A stretch of 64,000 nt of DNA from Streptomyces tsukubensis (GTDB lineage: Bacteria > Actinomycetota > Actinomycetes > Streptomycetales > Streptomycetaceae): NCBI RefSeq assembly GCF_003932715.1, contig NZ_CP020700.1, forward strand, positions 1,130,001-1,194,000, in the 5' to 3' direction. Position 1 is the first letter of the stretch; each line of letters opens with the position of its first letter. Position numbers and translations under genes: made by a program. The notes under the pieces were generated by a model that worked only from the letters and a program-made list of their open reading frames with translations, did no database searches and was not told the origin of the DNA. Of the stretch, positions 1 through 8,577 are shown in pieces.

Positions 1-234
1 CTCGGGATCGACACCGTGCAGCTCAACGGTGAGGGCTTCGAACTGCTCGTCAACAAGGGCGACACCGTCACCCGCGGCCAGGCCGTGGTGCGCTGGAACC
101 CGGTCGCCGTCGAGGAGGCCGGGAAGTCGCCGATCTGTCCGGTCGTCGCGCTGGAGGCCACCGCCGACTCACTGGGCGACGTCCGTGAGGACGGCGAGGT
201 CAAGGCCGGGGACCAGCTCTTCTCCTGGCAGTGA
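1..234 (+). CDS. crr: PTS glucose-type EIIA component, C-terminal part
   Basis: This is the last 77 residues of a PTS EIIA(Glc)-type protein, cut by the window edge. The visible part begins LGIDTVQLNGEGF, the strand that directly follows the phosphorylated histidine in this family, and runs through KGDTV and CPVVALEATADS to the normal C-terminus. The phosphorylatable histidine itself lies outside the window. EIIA accepts phosphate from HPr and passes it to a membrane EIIB/EIIC permease. ptsI follows 72 bp downstream on the same strand. The crr-ptsI order is that of Streptomyces coelicolor SCO1390-SCO1391. The family call is secure; the sugar specificity is not visible here. Confidence 0.9.
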   Translation, partial: LGIDTVQLNGEGFELLVNKGDTVTRGQAVVRWNPVAVEEAGKSPICPVVALEATADSLGDVREDGEVKAGDQLFSWQ

Positions 235-306
235 CGGCTCAGCGGCACAAGCGGTCCGACAAGCATCGCGGTGGCACGGTCCGCCGCTCGACCGGGAACG
301 GGTGAC

Positions 307-1977
307 ATGGAGACAACGCTGCGAGGCGTCGGGGTGAGCCACGGCGTGGCGATCGGCGAGGTGCGGCATATGGGTACGGCCGTACTGGAGCCGCCCGCCA
401 AGCAGAACCCCGCGCAGGACACCGAGCGCGAACAGGGGCGCGCCCGGCAGGCGGTGGACGCCGTTGCCGCCGATCTGATCGCCCGGGGCAATCTGGCCGG
501 CGGCGAGGCCCAGGCGGTGCTGGAGGCCCAGGCGCTGATGGCGCAGGACCCCGAGCTGATCGCCGATGTGGACCGCAGGATCACCGTCGGCAGTACGGCG
601 GAGCGTGCGGTGTACGACGCGTTCGCCGCGTACCGGGCGCTCCTCGCGGGCGCCGGTGAGTATCTGGCGGGCCGGGTCGCGGACCTCGACGACGTACGGA
701 ACCGGATCGTGGCCCGGCTGCTCGGGGTGCCCATGCCGGGTGTGCCGGACAGCGACGAGCCGTATGTACTGATCGCGCGGGATCTCGCTCCCGCGGACAC
801 CGCTCTGCTGGACCCCACGCTGGTGCTCGGCTTTGTGACCGAGGAGGGCGGGCCCACGAGCCACAGCGCGATTCTGGCGCGGGCGCTCGGGGTGCCGGCC
901 GTGGTGGCGCTGCCGGGGGCCGGTGATCTGGCCGAGGGCACGCTCGTCGCGGTAGACGGCAGCACGGGGGAGATCTTCGTACAGCCGTCGGAGGAGAAGC
1001 GGGCGGAGCTGTCCCGGGCCGCGGCGGAGCGCAAGGCCGCTCTCGCCGCGTCGAGCGGGCCGGGTGCCACCTCGGACGGGCACAAGGTGCCGCTGCTGGC
1101 GAACGTGGGCGGCCCGGGTGACGTACCGGCGGCGGTCGAGGCCGGAGCCGAGGGCGTCGGACTGTTCCGTACCGAGTTCCTCTTCCTCGACGACAGCAAG
1201 CAGGCGCCGTCGGAGGAGAAGCAGGTCGAGGCGTACCGCAAGGTGCTGGAGGCGTTCCCGGAGGGCCGGGTCGTCGTACGGGTCCTGGACGCGGGCGCCG
1301 ACAAGCCGCTGGAGTTCCTCACCCCGGCAGACGAGCCGAATCCGGCGCTGGGTGTGCGGGGGCTGCGGACCCTGCTCGACCATCCCGAGGTGCTGCGGAC
1401 CCAGCTGACGGCGCTGGCGAAGGCGTCGGAGGGGCTGCCGGTCTATCTGGAAGTCATGGCGCCGATGGTGGCGGACCGGGCGGACGCGAAGGCGTTCGCG
1501 GACGCGTGCCGTGCGGCGGGGCTGCGGGCGAAGTTCGGTGCGATGGTGGAGATTCCGTCGGCCGCGCTGCGGGCCCGGTCGATCCTCCAGGAGGTGGAGT
1601 TCCTTTCGCTGGGCACCAATGACCTGGCGCAGTACACCTTCGCGGCCGACCGTCAGGTGGGCGCGGTGTCGCGGTTGCAGGATCCGTGGCAGCCGGCGCT
1701 GCTGGACCTGGTCGCGCTGTCGGCCGAGGCCGCGAAGGCGGAGGGCAAGAGCTGCGGGGTATGCGGTGAGGCGGCCTCCGATCCGCTGCTGGCCTGTGTG
1801 CTGACGGGGCTGGGCGTGACGTCGCTGTCGATGGGCGCCGCGTCGATTCCCTATGTGAGGGCGGCGCTGGCGAAGCACACGCTCGCCCAGTGCGAGCGCG
1901 CGGCCGCGGCCGCGCGGGCCGCGGACAGTGCCGAGGAGGCGCGGACCGCCGCGCGGGCGGTGCTGTCCGGCGAATGA
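307..1977 (+). CDS. ptsI: PTS enzyme I (phosphoenolpyruvate-protein phosphotransferase)
   Basis: Enzyme I takes phosphate from phosphoenolpyruvate and passes it to HPr, the first step of PTS sugar uptake in the cytoplasm. The 556-residue length is normal for the family. The active-site motif GGPTSHSAILARALGVP is present with the catalytic histidine at about residue 186. The C-terminal PEP-binding domain shows GLFRTEFLFL, GVRGLRTLL, SLGTNDLAQYTFAADR and the cysteine-containing GVCGEAASD. The ATG at 307 (METTLRGVGVSHG) is preferred over an in-frame start 36 bp upstream because family members begin at the GxxxSxG strand. It follows crr closely, so the two are probably co-transcribed, and a hairpin follows the stop. 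Confidence 0.95.
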   Translation: METTLRGVGVSHGVAIGEVRHMGTAVLEPPAKQNPAQDTEREQGRARQAVDAVAADLIARGNLAGGEAQAVLEAQALMAQDPELIADVDRRITVGSTAERAVYDAFAAYRALLAGAGEYLAGRVADLDDVRNRIVARLLGVPMPGVPDSDEPYVLIARDLAPADTALLDPTLVLGFVTEEGGPTSHSAILARALGVPAVVALPGAGDLAEGTLVAVDGSTGEIFVQPSEEKRAELSRAAAERKAALAASSGPGATSDGHKVPLLANVGGPGDVPAAVEAGAEGVGLFRTEFLFLDDSKQAPSEEKQVEAYRKVLEAFPEGRVVVRVLDAGADKPLEFLTPADEPNPALGVRGLRTLLDHPEVLRTQLTALAKASEGLPVYLEVMAPMVADRADAKAFADACRAAGLRAKFGAMVEIPSAALRARSILQEVEFLSLGTNDLAQYTFAADRQVGAVSRLQDPWQPALLDLVALSAEAAKAEGKSCGVCGEAASDPLLACVLTGLGVTSLSMGAASIPYVRAALAKHTLAQCERAAAAARAADSAEEARTAARAVLSGE

Positions 1978-1998
1978 GCTCCGCCGGTGTGCGGTGGG

Positions 1999-2022
1999 AG
2001 GGCCTCGCGGTCGCGGGGCCCT
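1999..2022 (+). terminator. Hairpin terminator after ptsI
   Basis: An 11-bp stem (AGGGCCTCGCG pairing with CGCGGGGCCCT, one G-T wobble) with a 2-nt loop lies 22 bp past the ptsI stop. It sits between convergent genes and could serve both. There is no T run, which is usual in Streptomyces. Confidence 0.55.
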
Positions 2023-2049
2023 TCCGCCGTTCTCAGGGGGGCAACAGGG

Positions 2050-3024
2050 TCAGTGGTGGGGGTCGGGGTCGTCGGTGGGGACGGGGAATCCCGCGTGGTA
2101 CTCGGTGCCGGGCTCGGGCGGGACCGGTTCTCCGGTGCGGGCGTCGGTGCAGTAGGCGCTGAAGACGCCTGCCTCCGAGAGGGGGACGAAGCTGCTCCGC
2201 CGGACCGTCCAGCCGTACAGCCGGTCGGGGGCGCCGGGGGTGCGGGTGCGGAGCACCACTCCCGCGGGCCGGTCGAGCGCGACGGCGACGGCGAGGACGG
2301 TGATGAACTCCGCGTATGCGACGGGGTCGAGCCGGGCGGCGGGTCCGGCCGGGTCGTGGTCGGCGGCGAGGGTGACGAAGAGCTGTTCCTCGGGGGCGGT
2401 GACGCTGCAGACGAGGTGGTGGCCGCCCGGCCCGGCTGCTTCGAGGAGGCGGGTGACGAGATGGGCGGCGCGGTCGAAGGACGCCTTGCCGATGTCCTGC
2501 CCGCAGTCGGCGCAGGGGCCGGTGCCGGCGAGGACGGTCGCGGCGTACTCCCAGGTGGCCCGGCGGACGGTGTCGTCGATCAGCCGGGACAGGAGGTCGT
2601 CGATGGGCTGGCCGGTGTAGACGAGGGCGCCGCCGCGGGCGGCGGCGGTCGCGGTGTAGCGGCTGCGGCTGAGGGGGCTGTCGGGGTCGATGCCCTCGTC
2701 GGTGCAGTAGCGCGCGTACTCCTCGGGGTCGAAGAGGACGACGGTGGTGTGCAGCCGGTCCTTGGCGAAGGAGCCGAGGAGGTCCTCGACATGGCGGAGG
2801 TAGGCGGGATGGTCGTCGAAGGCGAAGCTGCGGTAGTCGCGCATCGCCGCGAAGTCGTGGGCGTCGGCGAGGACGCCCACGGTGCAGGGGACTTCCCGGC
2901 GCAGGGCGCGGCGGGCGGCGGCCCGGCCGCGGGGGCGGTCCGGGCCGGGTCCGCCGCGGGCGGGGCGCTTGCCGTCCGTGGTGGTGCGGCGGCTGCGCCC
3001 GCCGGGCGTGGTCTCGTGTGTCAT
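2050..3024 (-). CDS. Conserved protein of unknown function with CxxC motif
   Basis: I do not recognise this 324-residue protein. The N-terminal 35 residues are basic and low in complexity (RSRRTTTDGKRPARG). The remainder looks like an alpha/beta soluble domain, with VGVLADAHDF, TTVVLFDPEEYARYC and LVYTGQPIDDLLSRLIDD. A CADCGQD motif in the middle could hold a metal or form a disulfide. No signal peptide or membrane segment is visible. The ATG at 3024 starts MTHETTPGG; the frame stays open upstream but without protein-like composition. It is convergent with ptsI and lies 92 bp from the end of the acetoacetyl-CoA synthetase gene, which is also on the minus strand. The coding call rests on length, strong third-position GC and composition. 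Confidence 0.7.
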   Translation of the reverse strand: MTHETTPGGRSRRTTTDGKRPARGGPGPDRPRGRAAARRALRREVPCTVGVLADAHDFAAMRDYRSFAFDDHPAYLRHVEDLLGSFAKDRLHTTVVLFDPEEYARYCTDEGIDPDSPLSRSRYTATAAARGGALVYTGQPIDDLLSRLIDDTVRRATWEYAATVLAGTGPCADCGQDIGKASFDRAAHLVTRLLEAAGPGGHHLVCSVTAPEEQLFVTLAADHDPAGPAARLDPVAYAEFITVLAVAVALDRPAGVVLRTRTPGAPDRLYGWTVRRSSFVPLSEAGVFSAYCTDARTGEPVPPEPGTEYHAGFPVPTDDPDPHH

Positions 3025-3115
3025 GGGGTCCCCCCGGGTGCGTACGGTCGAACGATGATTACTCACCGTAGCCGTTGCCACTGACAGAGGCGCGGGGGGA
3101 CGGGGCGGAGGAGCG

Positions 3116-5200
3116 TCAGTCGGCGGGCTCCTTGCGGAGCCGCTCCCGTTCGGCGCCGAGTTCGGCGTAGAAGGTGAGCAGTTCGGGCCGGTCCACGGAG
3201 CCGGGGTTGACCGCGTGGGCGGGATCGGCTCCCTGGAGGAGGCGTTTGACGGGCACTTCGAGGCGTTTGCCGGTGAGGGTGTGGGGCACCGCGGGGACCG
3301 CGATGATGTCGTCGGGGACATGGCGCGGCGAGAGCTGCTCGCGGAGCGTGGTCTTGATCCGGGCGCGCAGGGCGTCGTCGAGGGCGGCGCCGTCGGCGAG
3401 GTGGACGAAGAGGGGCATCCAGTAGCCGCCGTCGGGTTCTTCGAGGCCGATGACGAGGGTTTCGCGGATCTCGGGGAGCCGTTCGACGGCCTCGTAGATA
3501 TCGGCGGAGCCCATCCGGACGCCCTGGCGGTTGAGGGTGGAGTCGGAGCGGCCGTGGACGACGACGGTGCCGCGGCCGGTGAGGGTGATCCAGTCGCCGT
3601 GCCGCCAGACGCCGGGGAACATCTCGAAGTAGGCGGAGCGGTAGCGCGCCCGGTCCGGGTCGTTCCAGAAGGTCGTGGGCATGGAGGGCATCGGCTGGGT
3701 GACGACGAGTTCGCCGACCTCGTCGGTCAGGTCGTGGCCGTTCTCGTCCCAGGCGTGCAGATCGGTGCCGAGGCAGGGTGCCTGGAGTTCCCCGATATGG
3801 ACGGGGAGGGTGGGGACGGCGCCCGCGAAGCAGCTGCAGACGTCGGTGCCGCCGCTGACGGAGGCGATCCACCGTTCGCTTCCGGCGGCGGCGAATTCGT
3901 CGTGCAGCCAGCGGAAGCCGTCGGGCGGGAGGGGGGATCCGGTGGTGGCGACGCAGGCGACCGCGGAGAGGTCGTGGTCGCGTGCGGGGTGGACCCCTGC
4001 CTTGCGGCAGGCCATGACATAGGCGGCGGAGGTGCCGAAGAAGGTGGCGCCGGTGCGTTCGGCGACGGCCCACTGGGCTCCGGTGTCCGGGTAGCCGGGG
4101 CTGCCGTCGTACAGGACGACCGTGGTGCCGGTGAGCAGGCCGGAGACGAGGTAGTTCCACATCATCCAGCCGGTGGAGGTGTACCAGAAGAAGCGGTCGC
4201 CGGGGCCGAGGTCGCAGTGGAGGCCCAGTTGTTTGAGGTGTTCGAGGAGGATGCCGCCCTGGGACTGGACGATGGCCTTGGGCAGTCCGGTGGTGCCGGA
4301 GGAGTAGAGGATCCACAGCGGGTGGTCGAAGGGGAGCTGCGCAAAGGCGGCGGGGGCAGCGGTGTCGGCGTTGGCAGCGGTGTTGGCGGGGGGCTCGGTG
4401 GCGGCGGACCAGTCGAGGGCGCCGTCGGGGGTGCCGGTGCCGAGGAGGGGGATGTGGACCACGGCGCGCAGGCTCGGGAGTCCGGCGCGGAGTTCGGTGA
4501 CGGTGTCGGTGCGGTCGTGCTCCTTGCCGCCGTAGCGGTAGCCGTCGACGGTGAAGAGAACGACGGGTTCCACCTGCTGGAAGCGGTCGAGGACGGCGCG
4601 GGCGCCGAAGTCGGGGGCGCAGGAGGTCCAGACGGCGCCGACGGCGGCACTGGCGAGGAAGGCGGCGACGGCCTGGGGGATGTTGGGGACGTAGGCGCAG
4701 ACCCGGTCGCCGGGGGTGACGCCGAGTTCGCGCAGGTGGGCGGCGAGCGCCAGGACTTGGCGGCGCAGTTCGGCCCAGCTGGTCTCGGTCGGTTCCTGCC
4801 GTTCGTCGATATGGACGAGGGCGGGTTCGCCGGGGCGGGTGTCGGCGGCGCGCAGGGCGTGTTCGGCGTAGTTGAGGGTGCCGCCGGTGAACCACTCGGC
4901 GCCGGGCATGCCGGGGTGGGCCAGGACCTCGTGGTAGGGGGTGGTGAACCGTACGTCGAAGTACTCGGCGATCGCGCGCCAGAAGGTGGTGAGGGAATCG
5001 ACGGACCAGGCGTGGAGGGCGGGGTATCCGCCGTCGGCCGGGGCTCCGTGGTGTTCGGCGGCCCAGCGCTGGAAGTGGGTGATCCTGGCGGCGGCGATCC
5101 GGGCGGCGTCGGGCTGCCAGAGGGGGGCCGGGGTCGCTTCGTTCGCGGGACTCGCCGAGTTCACTGAGTTCACTGGGTTCACTGAATTCGCTGAAGTCAC
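3116..5200 (-). CDS. Acetoacetyl-CoA synthetase (acetoacetate-CoA ligase)
   Basis: This 694-residue ANL-superfamily enzyme activates acetoacetate with ATP and CoA to acetoacetyl-CoA. Visible motifs are the AMP-binding loop LYSSGTTGLPKAIVQSQGG, WRHGDW, the LNRQGVRMGSADIY hinge region that resembles acetoacetyl-CoA synthetases more than acetyl-CoA synthetases, and the C-terminal lysine region LTGKRLEVPVKRLLQG. The N-terminal domain has the acyl-CoA-synthetase pattern HFQRW...LHAWSVDSLTTFWRAIAEYFDV. The GTG at 5200 is chosen because GGAG lies 8 nt upstream. The first 20 residues are an odd Ser/Val/Asn tripeptide run encoded by a 9-bp repeat. The product could support use of acetoacetate or supply acetoacetyl-CoA for biosynthesis; the sequence does not say which. 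Confidence 0.9.
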   Translation of the reverse strand: MTSANSVNPVNSVNSASPANEATPAPLWQPDAARIAAARITHFQRWAAEHHGAPADGGYPALHAWSVDSLTTFWRAIAEYFDVRFTTPYHEVLAHPGMPGAEWFTGGTLNYAEHALRAADTRPGEPALVHIDERQEPTETSWAELRRQVLALAAHLRELGVTPGDRVCAYVPNIPQAVAAFLASAAVGAVWTSCAPDFGARAVLDRFQQVEPVVLFTVDGYRYGGKEHDRTDTVTELRAGLPSLRAVVHIPLLGTGTPDGALDWSAATEPPANTAANADTAAPAAFAQLPFDHPLWILYSSGTTGLPKAIVQSQGGILLEHLKQLGLHCDLGPGDRFFWYTSTGWMMWNYLVSGLLTGTTVVLYDGSPGYPDTGAQWAVAERTGATFFGTSAAYVMACRKAGVHPARDHDLSAVACVATTGSPLPPDGFRWLHDEFAAAGSERWIASVSGGTDVCSCFAGAVPTLPVHIGELQAPCLGTDLHAWDENGHDLTDEVGELVVTQPMPSMPTTFWNDPDRARYRSAYFEMFPGVWRHGDWITLTGRGTVVVHGRSDSTLNRQGVRMGSADIYEAVERLPEIRETLVIGLEEPDGGYWMPLFVHLADGAALDDALRARIKTTLREQLSPRHVPDDIIAVPAVPHTLTGKRLEVPVKRLLQGADPAHAVNPGSVDRPELLTFYAELGAERERLRKEPAD
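5159..5194. repeat. 9-bp tandem repeat, NTTCACTGR, four units
   Basis: Units start at 5159, 5168, 5177 and 5186: GTTCACTGA, GTTCACTGG, GTTCACTGA, ATTCGCTGA. They encode the Ser/Pro-Val-Asn triplets at the N-terminus of the acetoacetyl-CoA synthetase on the minus strand. A closely related 9-bp tract lies at 50059-50094. Confidence 0.85.
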
Positions 5201-5457
5201 GATGCGGGCTCCGGGTGGCTCTGGTCGTCCCGCGGGTCCTGGTCGAAGGCCCCCGGGGACGCTGCGCTGGCTGCGGGGCCGTACGGATGCCGGTGTGTGC
5301 ATGCCGTACGGCTGGTACGGACGATGCCATGTGATCGTCTTTCGCACCAGGGCACGGCGGGTGCCGTACGGGTGGGGTGGCGACCTGCCGGGGAGCGGTG
5401 GGTGAACGGGTGCTGAACCCGGTCCCGGGCGGGGTGGGCGGTGGCAGGCTGAGCCGT

Positions 5458-7890
5458 ATGGACGGTTGTGAGCTGGTGTGTTCGGTACGGAGCCTGCGGC
5501 GGCTGCGCGCTCTGGGGAGGCTGCGGGGGTTCGGTGCGCGGCGGGGGCTGCGGGCGGCCCGCTGGGCGTGGCGCCGGCGCCGTACGGATGTCTGGGGGCC
5601 GGCGCCGCGGGGGGCCGAGCGGGCGCGGGTGCCGGGTCCGGTGTCGGGGGCGGAGGCGCTGCCGGGCGGTGGGGTGGTCCGGTTCGCCCGTTCCGAGCTG
5701 TGGATCCGGATCGCGGCGGGGGGTGCGGTGTTCTGGGCGTGGGACGGGGCGGGTCCCGAGCCGTCGTACGGGCTGGGGGGTGCGGTGCCGGAGGTGGATC
5801 CGCGGGCGGGTCTGGAGCCGGATACGGACGGCGGCTGGCGGGTGGTGTCGCGGCGGGTGACGGTGGCGGTGTCGCGGTATGGGGCGGTGGAGGTGCGGAC
5901 TCCGGGTGGTGTGGTGCTGCGGCGGGATCTGCCGCCGCGGTGGTGGGAGCCGGTGGGGGGTGGTCCGGCGCGCTGGCTGCTGCGGACGGAGGTGGCGGCG
6001 GACGCCCGGTTCTTCGGGCTGGGGGGCCGGGGGTCGGGGCCGCGGTTGCGCGACGGCACGTACCGCCTGGGGAACACGGGTCCGGGTGCCGGGGGCGGGG
6101 CGGGCGGGCCGGGGTCGGTGACGATGCCCGTGCAGATGGTGGTGGCCGATGCCGGAACGCATCTGGTGTTCCACGACACGACGTGGGACGGGCGGGTGGC
6201 TCTGCGGGAGGGTGCGGAGGGCGGGGGTTCGGGGCACGACCGGCCGGGGACGGCCGCGCTGCGGATGGAGGGTGGTCCGCTGCGCTGCTGGGTGGTGGTC
6301 GGCACTCCGGCGCGGGTGCTGGCGCGCTGGTCGCGGCTGGCAGGTCCGGCGGCGGTGCCGCCGTCGTGGGCGCTGGGGGTGCAGCATGCGGGCGGGGACG
6401 GGGCGGAGGTGCGGAGGGTGGTGGCGGGGTACCGGGAGCGGGGGCTGCCGTTGTCGGCGGTGCATCTGGCCGGCGGGGGCGGGGCGGAGATCGGGAGGGC
6501 GGTGGCGGAGGCGGGGGTGCGGCTGGTGTCGGTGGTGGATCCGGCGGTCCGGGCGGAGCGGGGGAATCCGGTGTACGAGGAGGGGCGGCGGCTGGGGGCG
6601 TTCGTCCGGGACGGGCGCGGTCGGGAGGTGCGGGGCGGTGCGTGGTCCGGGGAGTACGTGTATCCCGATGTCGCCGATCCCGCGGTGCGGCGGTGGTGGG
6701 GCGGGCTCTGCGCGGAGCGGTCGGGGGCCGGTTCCGCGGGGGTGGTGCTGGCGGGTAACGGGCCTGCCGGGGGGCCGGGGTTGTCGTGGTCGGCGCGTCG
6801 GGTGCTGGAGGGCCGGGGTGGTGATCATCGTGGGGCCCGCAATGTGTACGGGTCGGAGGCGGCGCGGGCCGGGTACGAGGGGCTGCGGCGGCTCCGTCCC
6901 GGGGAGCGGCCGTTTCTGCTGTCGCGGGCGGGCTGGGCGGGGATGCAGCGGTACGGCGGTGCTTGGGTGGGCTGGGCGGGGGACGAATGGCTGGGCTGGG
7001 CGGGAGACGAATGGCTGGGCTGGGCGGGAAACGACTCGCCGGGCTGGGCGGGAGACGACTGGTTGGGACGGGCGGGGGACGACTCTGCGGGCGGGGCGGG
7101 GGACGACTGGGCGGGGTTGCGGGCTGCGTTGTCGCTGGTGCTGGGGCTCGGCCTGTGCGGGGTGCCGTTCGCGGGTGCGGGCGGGGGTGTGAAGGGCCGG
7201 GCCGGGGTCGGGGGGTCGCCGGAGTGGTGTCTGCGCCGGTTGCAGCTGGGGGCGTATCTGCCGTTGTTCCTGACCGGGGGCGGGCGGGAGCCGTGGGAGT
7301 TCGGTCCGGTGGTGCTGGACGGTGCGCGGGCGGTGCTGCGGGAGCGGGAGCGGCTGCGGCCGTATCTGGTGACGTTGGCGCATGTGGCGCGGCTGACCGG
7401 GTCGCCCTGTGTGCGGCCGCTGTGGTGGGGGGCGCCGGAGGACCGGGCGTTGCGGGACTGCGGGGACGCGTTTCTGCTGGGGGACGCACTGCTGGTGGCG
7501 CCGGGGGTGGAGCGGCGGGCGGTACGGCTGCCGCGCGGGCGCTGGTACGACACGGTGACGGGCCGGGCGTACGAGGGTCCTGGCCGGGTGGTGGTGGAGG
7601 CTCCGCCGGAGCGGATACCGGTGCTGGCGCGCGGGGGTTCGGTGGTTCCGGTGCGGGGCGCGGACGGCGGGGTGGAGCTGGAGGTGTGGGCGCCGCCCGC
7701 GGGGCGGAAGGGGGGTGGTCTGCTGGTGCCCGATCCGGGGGACGGCTGGGCGCGGGCGGAGGTCGAGCGTTATGCGGTGAGGTCGGCGGGCGGCCGGGTG
7801 GTGGTGAGGCAGGTCCGGGGCGACGGGGTGGTGGCGCCGGTGCGGCCGGTACGGGTGCGGGGTGCGGCGGCCGGGGAGGGTCAGCGGTAG
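5458..7890 (+). CDS. Glycoside hydrolase family 31-like protein, probable catalytic loss
   Basis: The 810-residue product follows the GH31 (alpha-glucosidase) layout: an N-terminal beta domain with RFFGLGGRGSG and MPVQMVV, a barrel region with VPPSWALGVQH, NVYGSEAARAGYEGLRRLRP and SRAGWAGMQRYGGAW, then QLGAYLPLF and REPWEFG, and a C-terminal beta domain (FLLGDALLVAPGVE, LPRGRWYD). At the usual nucleophile motif WxDMNEP it reads VVLAGNGP (about residues 427-434), so both the Asp and the Glu are missing. The loop near the acid/base residue is expanded by six 8-residue repeats (505-552). It may be a pseudoenzyme or a binding protein. The ATG at 5458 is preferred; an in-frame start 81 bp upstream is possible. 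It overlaps the convergent Nudix gene by 10 bp. Confidence 0.8.
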   Translation: MDGCELVCSVRSLRRLRALGRLRGFGARRGLRAARWAWRRRRTDVWGPAPRGAERARVPGPVSGAEALPGGGVVRFARSELWIRIAAGGAVFWAWDGAGPEPSYGLGGAVPEVDPRAGLEPDTDGGWRVVSRRVTVAVSRYGAVEVRTPGGVVLRRDLPPRWWEPVGGGPARWLLRTEVAADARFFGLGGRGSGPRLRDGTYRLGNTGPGAGGGAGGPGSVTMPVQMVVADAGTHLVFHDTTWDGRVALREGAEGGGSGHDRPGTAALRMEGGPLRCWVVVGTPARVLARWSRLAGPAAVPPSWALGVQHAGGDGAEVRRVVAGYRERGLPLSAVHLAGGGGAEIGRAVAEAGVRLVSVVDPAVRAERGNPVYEEGRRLGAFVRDGRGREVRGGAWSGEYVYPDVADPAVRRWWGGLCAERSGAGSAGVVLAGNGPAGGPGLSWSARRVLEGRGGDHRGARNVYGSEAARAGYEGLRRLRPGERPFLLSRAGWAGMQRYGGAWVGWAGDEWLGWAGDEWLGWAGNDSPGWAGDDWLGRAGDDSAGGAGDDWAGLRAALSLVLGLGLCGVPFAGAGGGVKGRAGVGGSPEWCLRRLQLGAYLPLFLTGGGREPWEFGPVVLDGARAVLRERERLRPYLVTLAHVARLTGSPCVRPLWWGAPEDRALRDCGDAFLLGDALLVAPGVERRAVRLPRGRWYDTVTGRAYEGPGRVVVEAPPERIPVLARGGSVVPVRGADGGVELEVWAPPAGRKGGGLLVPDPGDGWARAEVERYAVRSAGGRVVVRQVRGDGVVAPVRPVRVRGAAAGEGQR
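6970..7113. repeat. 24-bp minisatellite inside the GH31-like gene, six units
   Basis: Six in-frame 24-bp units start at 6970, 6994, 7018, 7042, 7066 and 7090 and encode GWAGDEWL, GWAGDEWL, GWAGNDSP, GWAGDDWL, GRAGDDSA and GGAGDDWA. The first two units differ by one base. The tract sits at the GH31 acid/base loop (W-x-G-D...W) and so seems to be a local expansion of that motif. Confidence 0.95.
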
Positions 7891-8387
7891 CGGCCGGCGA
7901 ACCAGTGGGCGACGGCCTCGGTGTGGGTGGGGAAGGCGAGGGTTCCGGGGGCGCGGAGCAGATGCCGGCCCGAGGTTTCGGCGGTGGGGGCCGGGGCGGG
8001 CAGGGCGGCGGCCGGGAGTGCGGGCAGCAGGGCTACGAGGAGGAGATGGCCGGTGTCGGCGCTGATGGCGTCGGCGAGGCGGACGTCGGCGGCCCGGGCC
8101 TGGATGAGGGTCTCCTCGTACAGTTCGCGGACGGCGGCCTCCTGCCAGGTCTCCCGGTGGTCCACGAAGCCTCCGGGGAGGGCGGTGCCGCCCTTCTCGG
8201 GTTCGATGGCGCGGGTGATGACGACGAGTCCGGTGCCGTGTGCGTCGTGGACCGGCTGGAGGGCGACGGCGACCGGAAGCGGGTTGCGGTAGGCGGTGGT
8301 TCCGCAGGCGGGGCAGGTACGCGGCCAGTCGCGGGCGGCGGGTCCGTAGGGGGCGCCGCAGTTGCCGCAGTGGGAGTTCTCGGGCAC
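7881..8387 (-). CDS. Nudix hydrolase with N-terminal zinc ribbon
   Basis: The 168-residue protein has a complete Nudix box, GFVDHRETWQEAAVRELYEET, matching GX5EX7REUXEE. Enzymes with this box hydrolyse nucleoside diphosphates linked to another group, using a divalent metal. Two CxxC pairs near the N-terminus (CGNCG and CPACG) form a zinc-ribbon pattern like that of NADH pyrophosphatase-type Nudix proteins. The substrate cannot be told from sequence. The GTG at 8387 (VPENSHCGNCG) is the closest start before the ribbon; no ATG is suitably placed. It converges on the GH31-like gene with a 10-bp overlap and diverges from the DUF35/thiolase pair. Confidence 0.85.
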   Translation of the reverse strand: MPENSHCGNCGAPYGPAARDWPRTCPACGTTAYRNPLPVAVALQPVHDAHGTGLVVITRAIEPEKGGTALPGGFVDHRETWQEAAVRELYEETLIQARAADVRLADAISADTGHLLLVALLPALPAAALPAPAPTAETSGRHLLRAPGTLAFPTHTEAVAHWFAGRYR

Positions 8388-8505
8388 CCGCGGACTGTAG
8401 CGGACGGGGTACGGGGGTGCGGGTGACGGGTGGCCCGCGCACTGCCCGGACGGGAGGAACGGCCCGGTGGGGTGGGGGCGTTGGGCGTGGCGGTGGTGCG
8501 GGGAC

Positions 8506-8533
8506 CTGACATTCTGACGTACTGTCAGATATC
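8506..8533 (+). promoter_or_regulatory. Promoter with 17-bp palindromic operator for DUF35/thiolase pair
   Basis: TCTGAC-GTACT-GTCAGA at 8513-8529 is a perfect 6-bp inverted repeat with a 5-bp centre. It overlaps a CTGACA (-35-like, 8506-8511) and GATATC/AGATAT (-10-like, ending 8532-8533), so a bound repressor would block RNA polymerase. Size and symmetry fit a TetR-family operator, but no TetR gene lies nearby, so the regulator is unknown. Confidence 0.6.
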
Positions 8534-8577
8534 TGTGTCGGAGGACGGGTATCGGACCGCGGTTCCGGGAGGACCCT

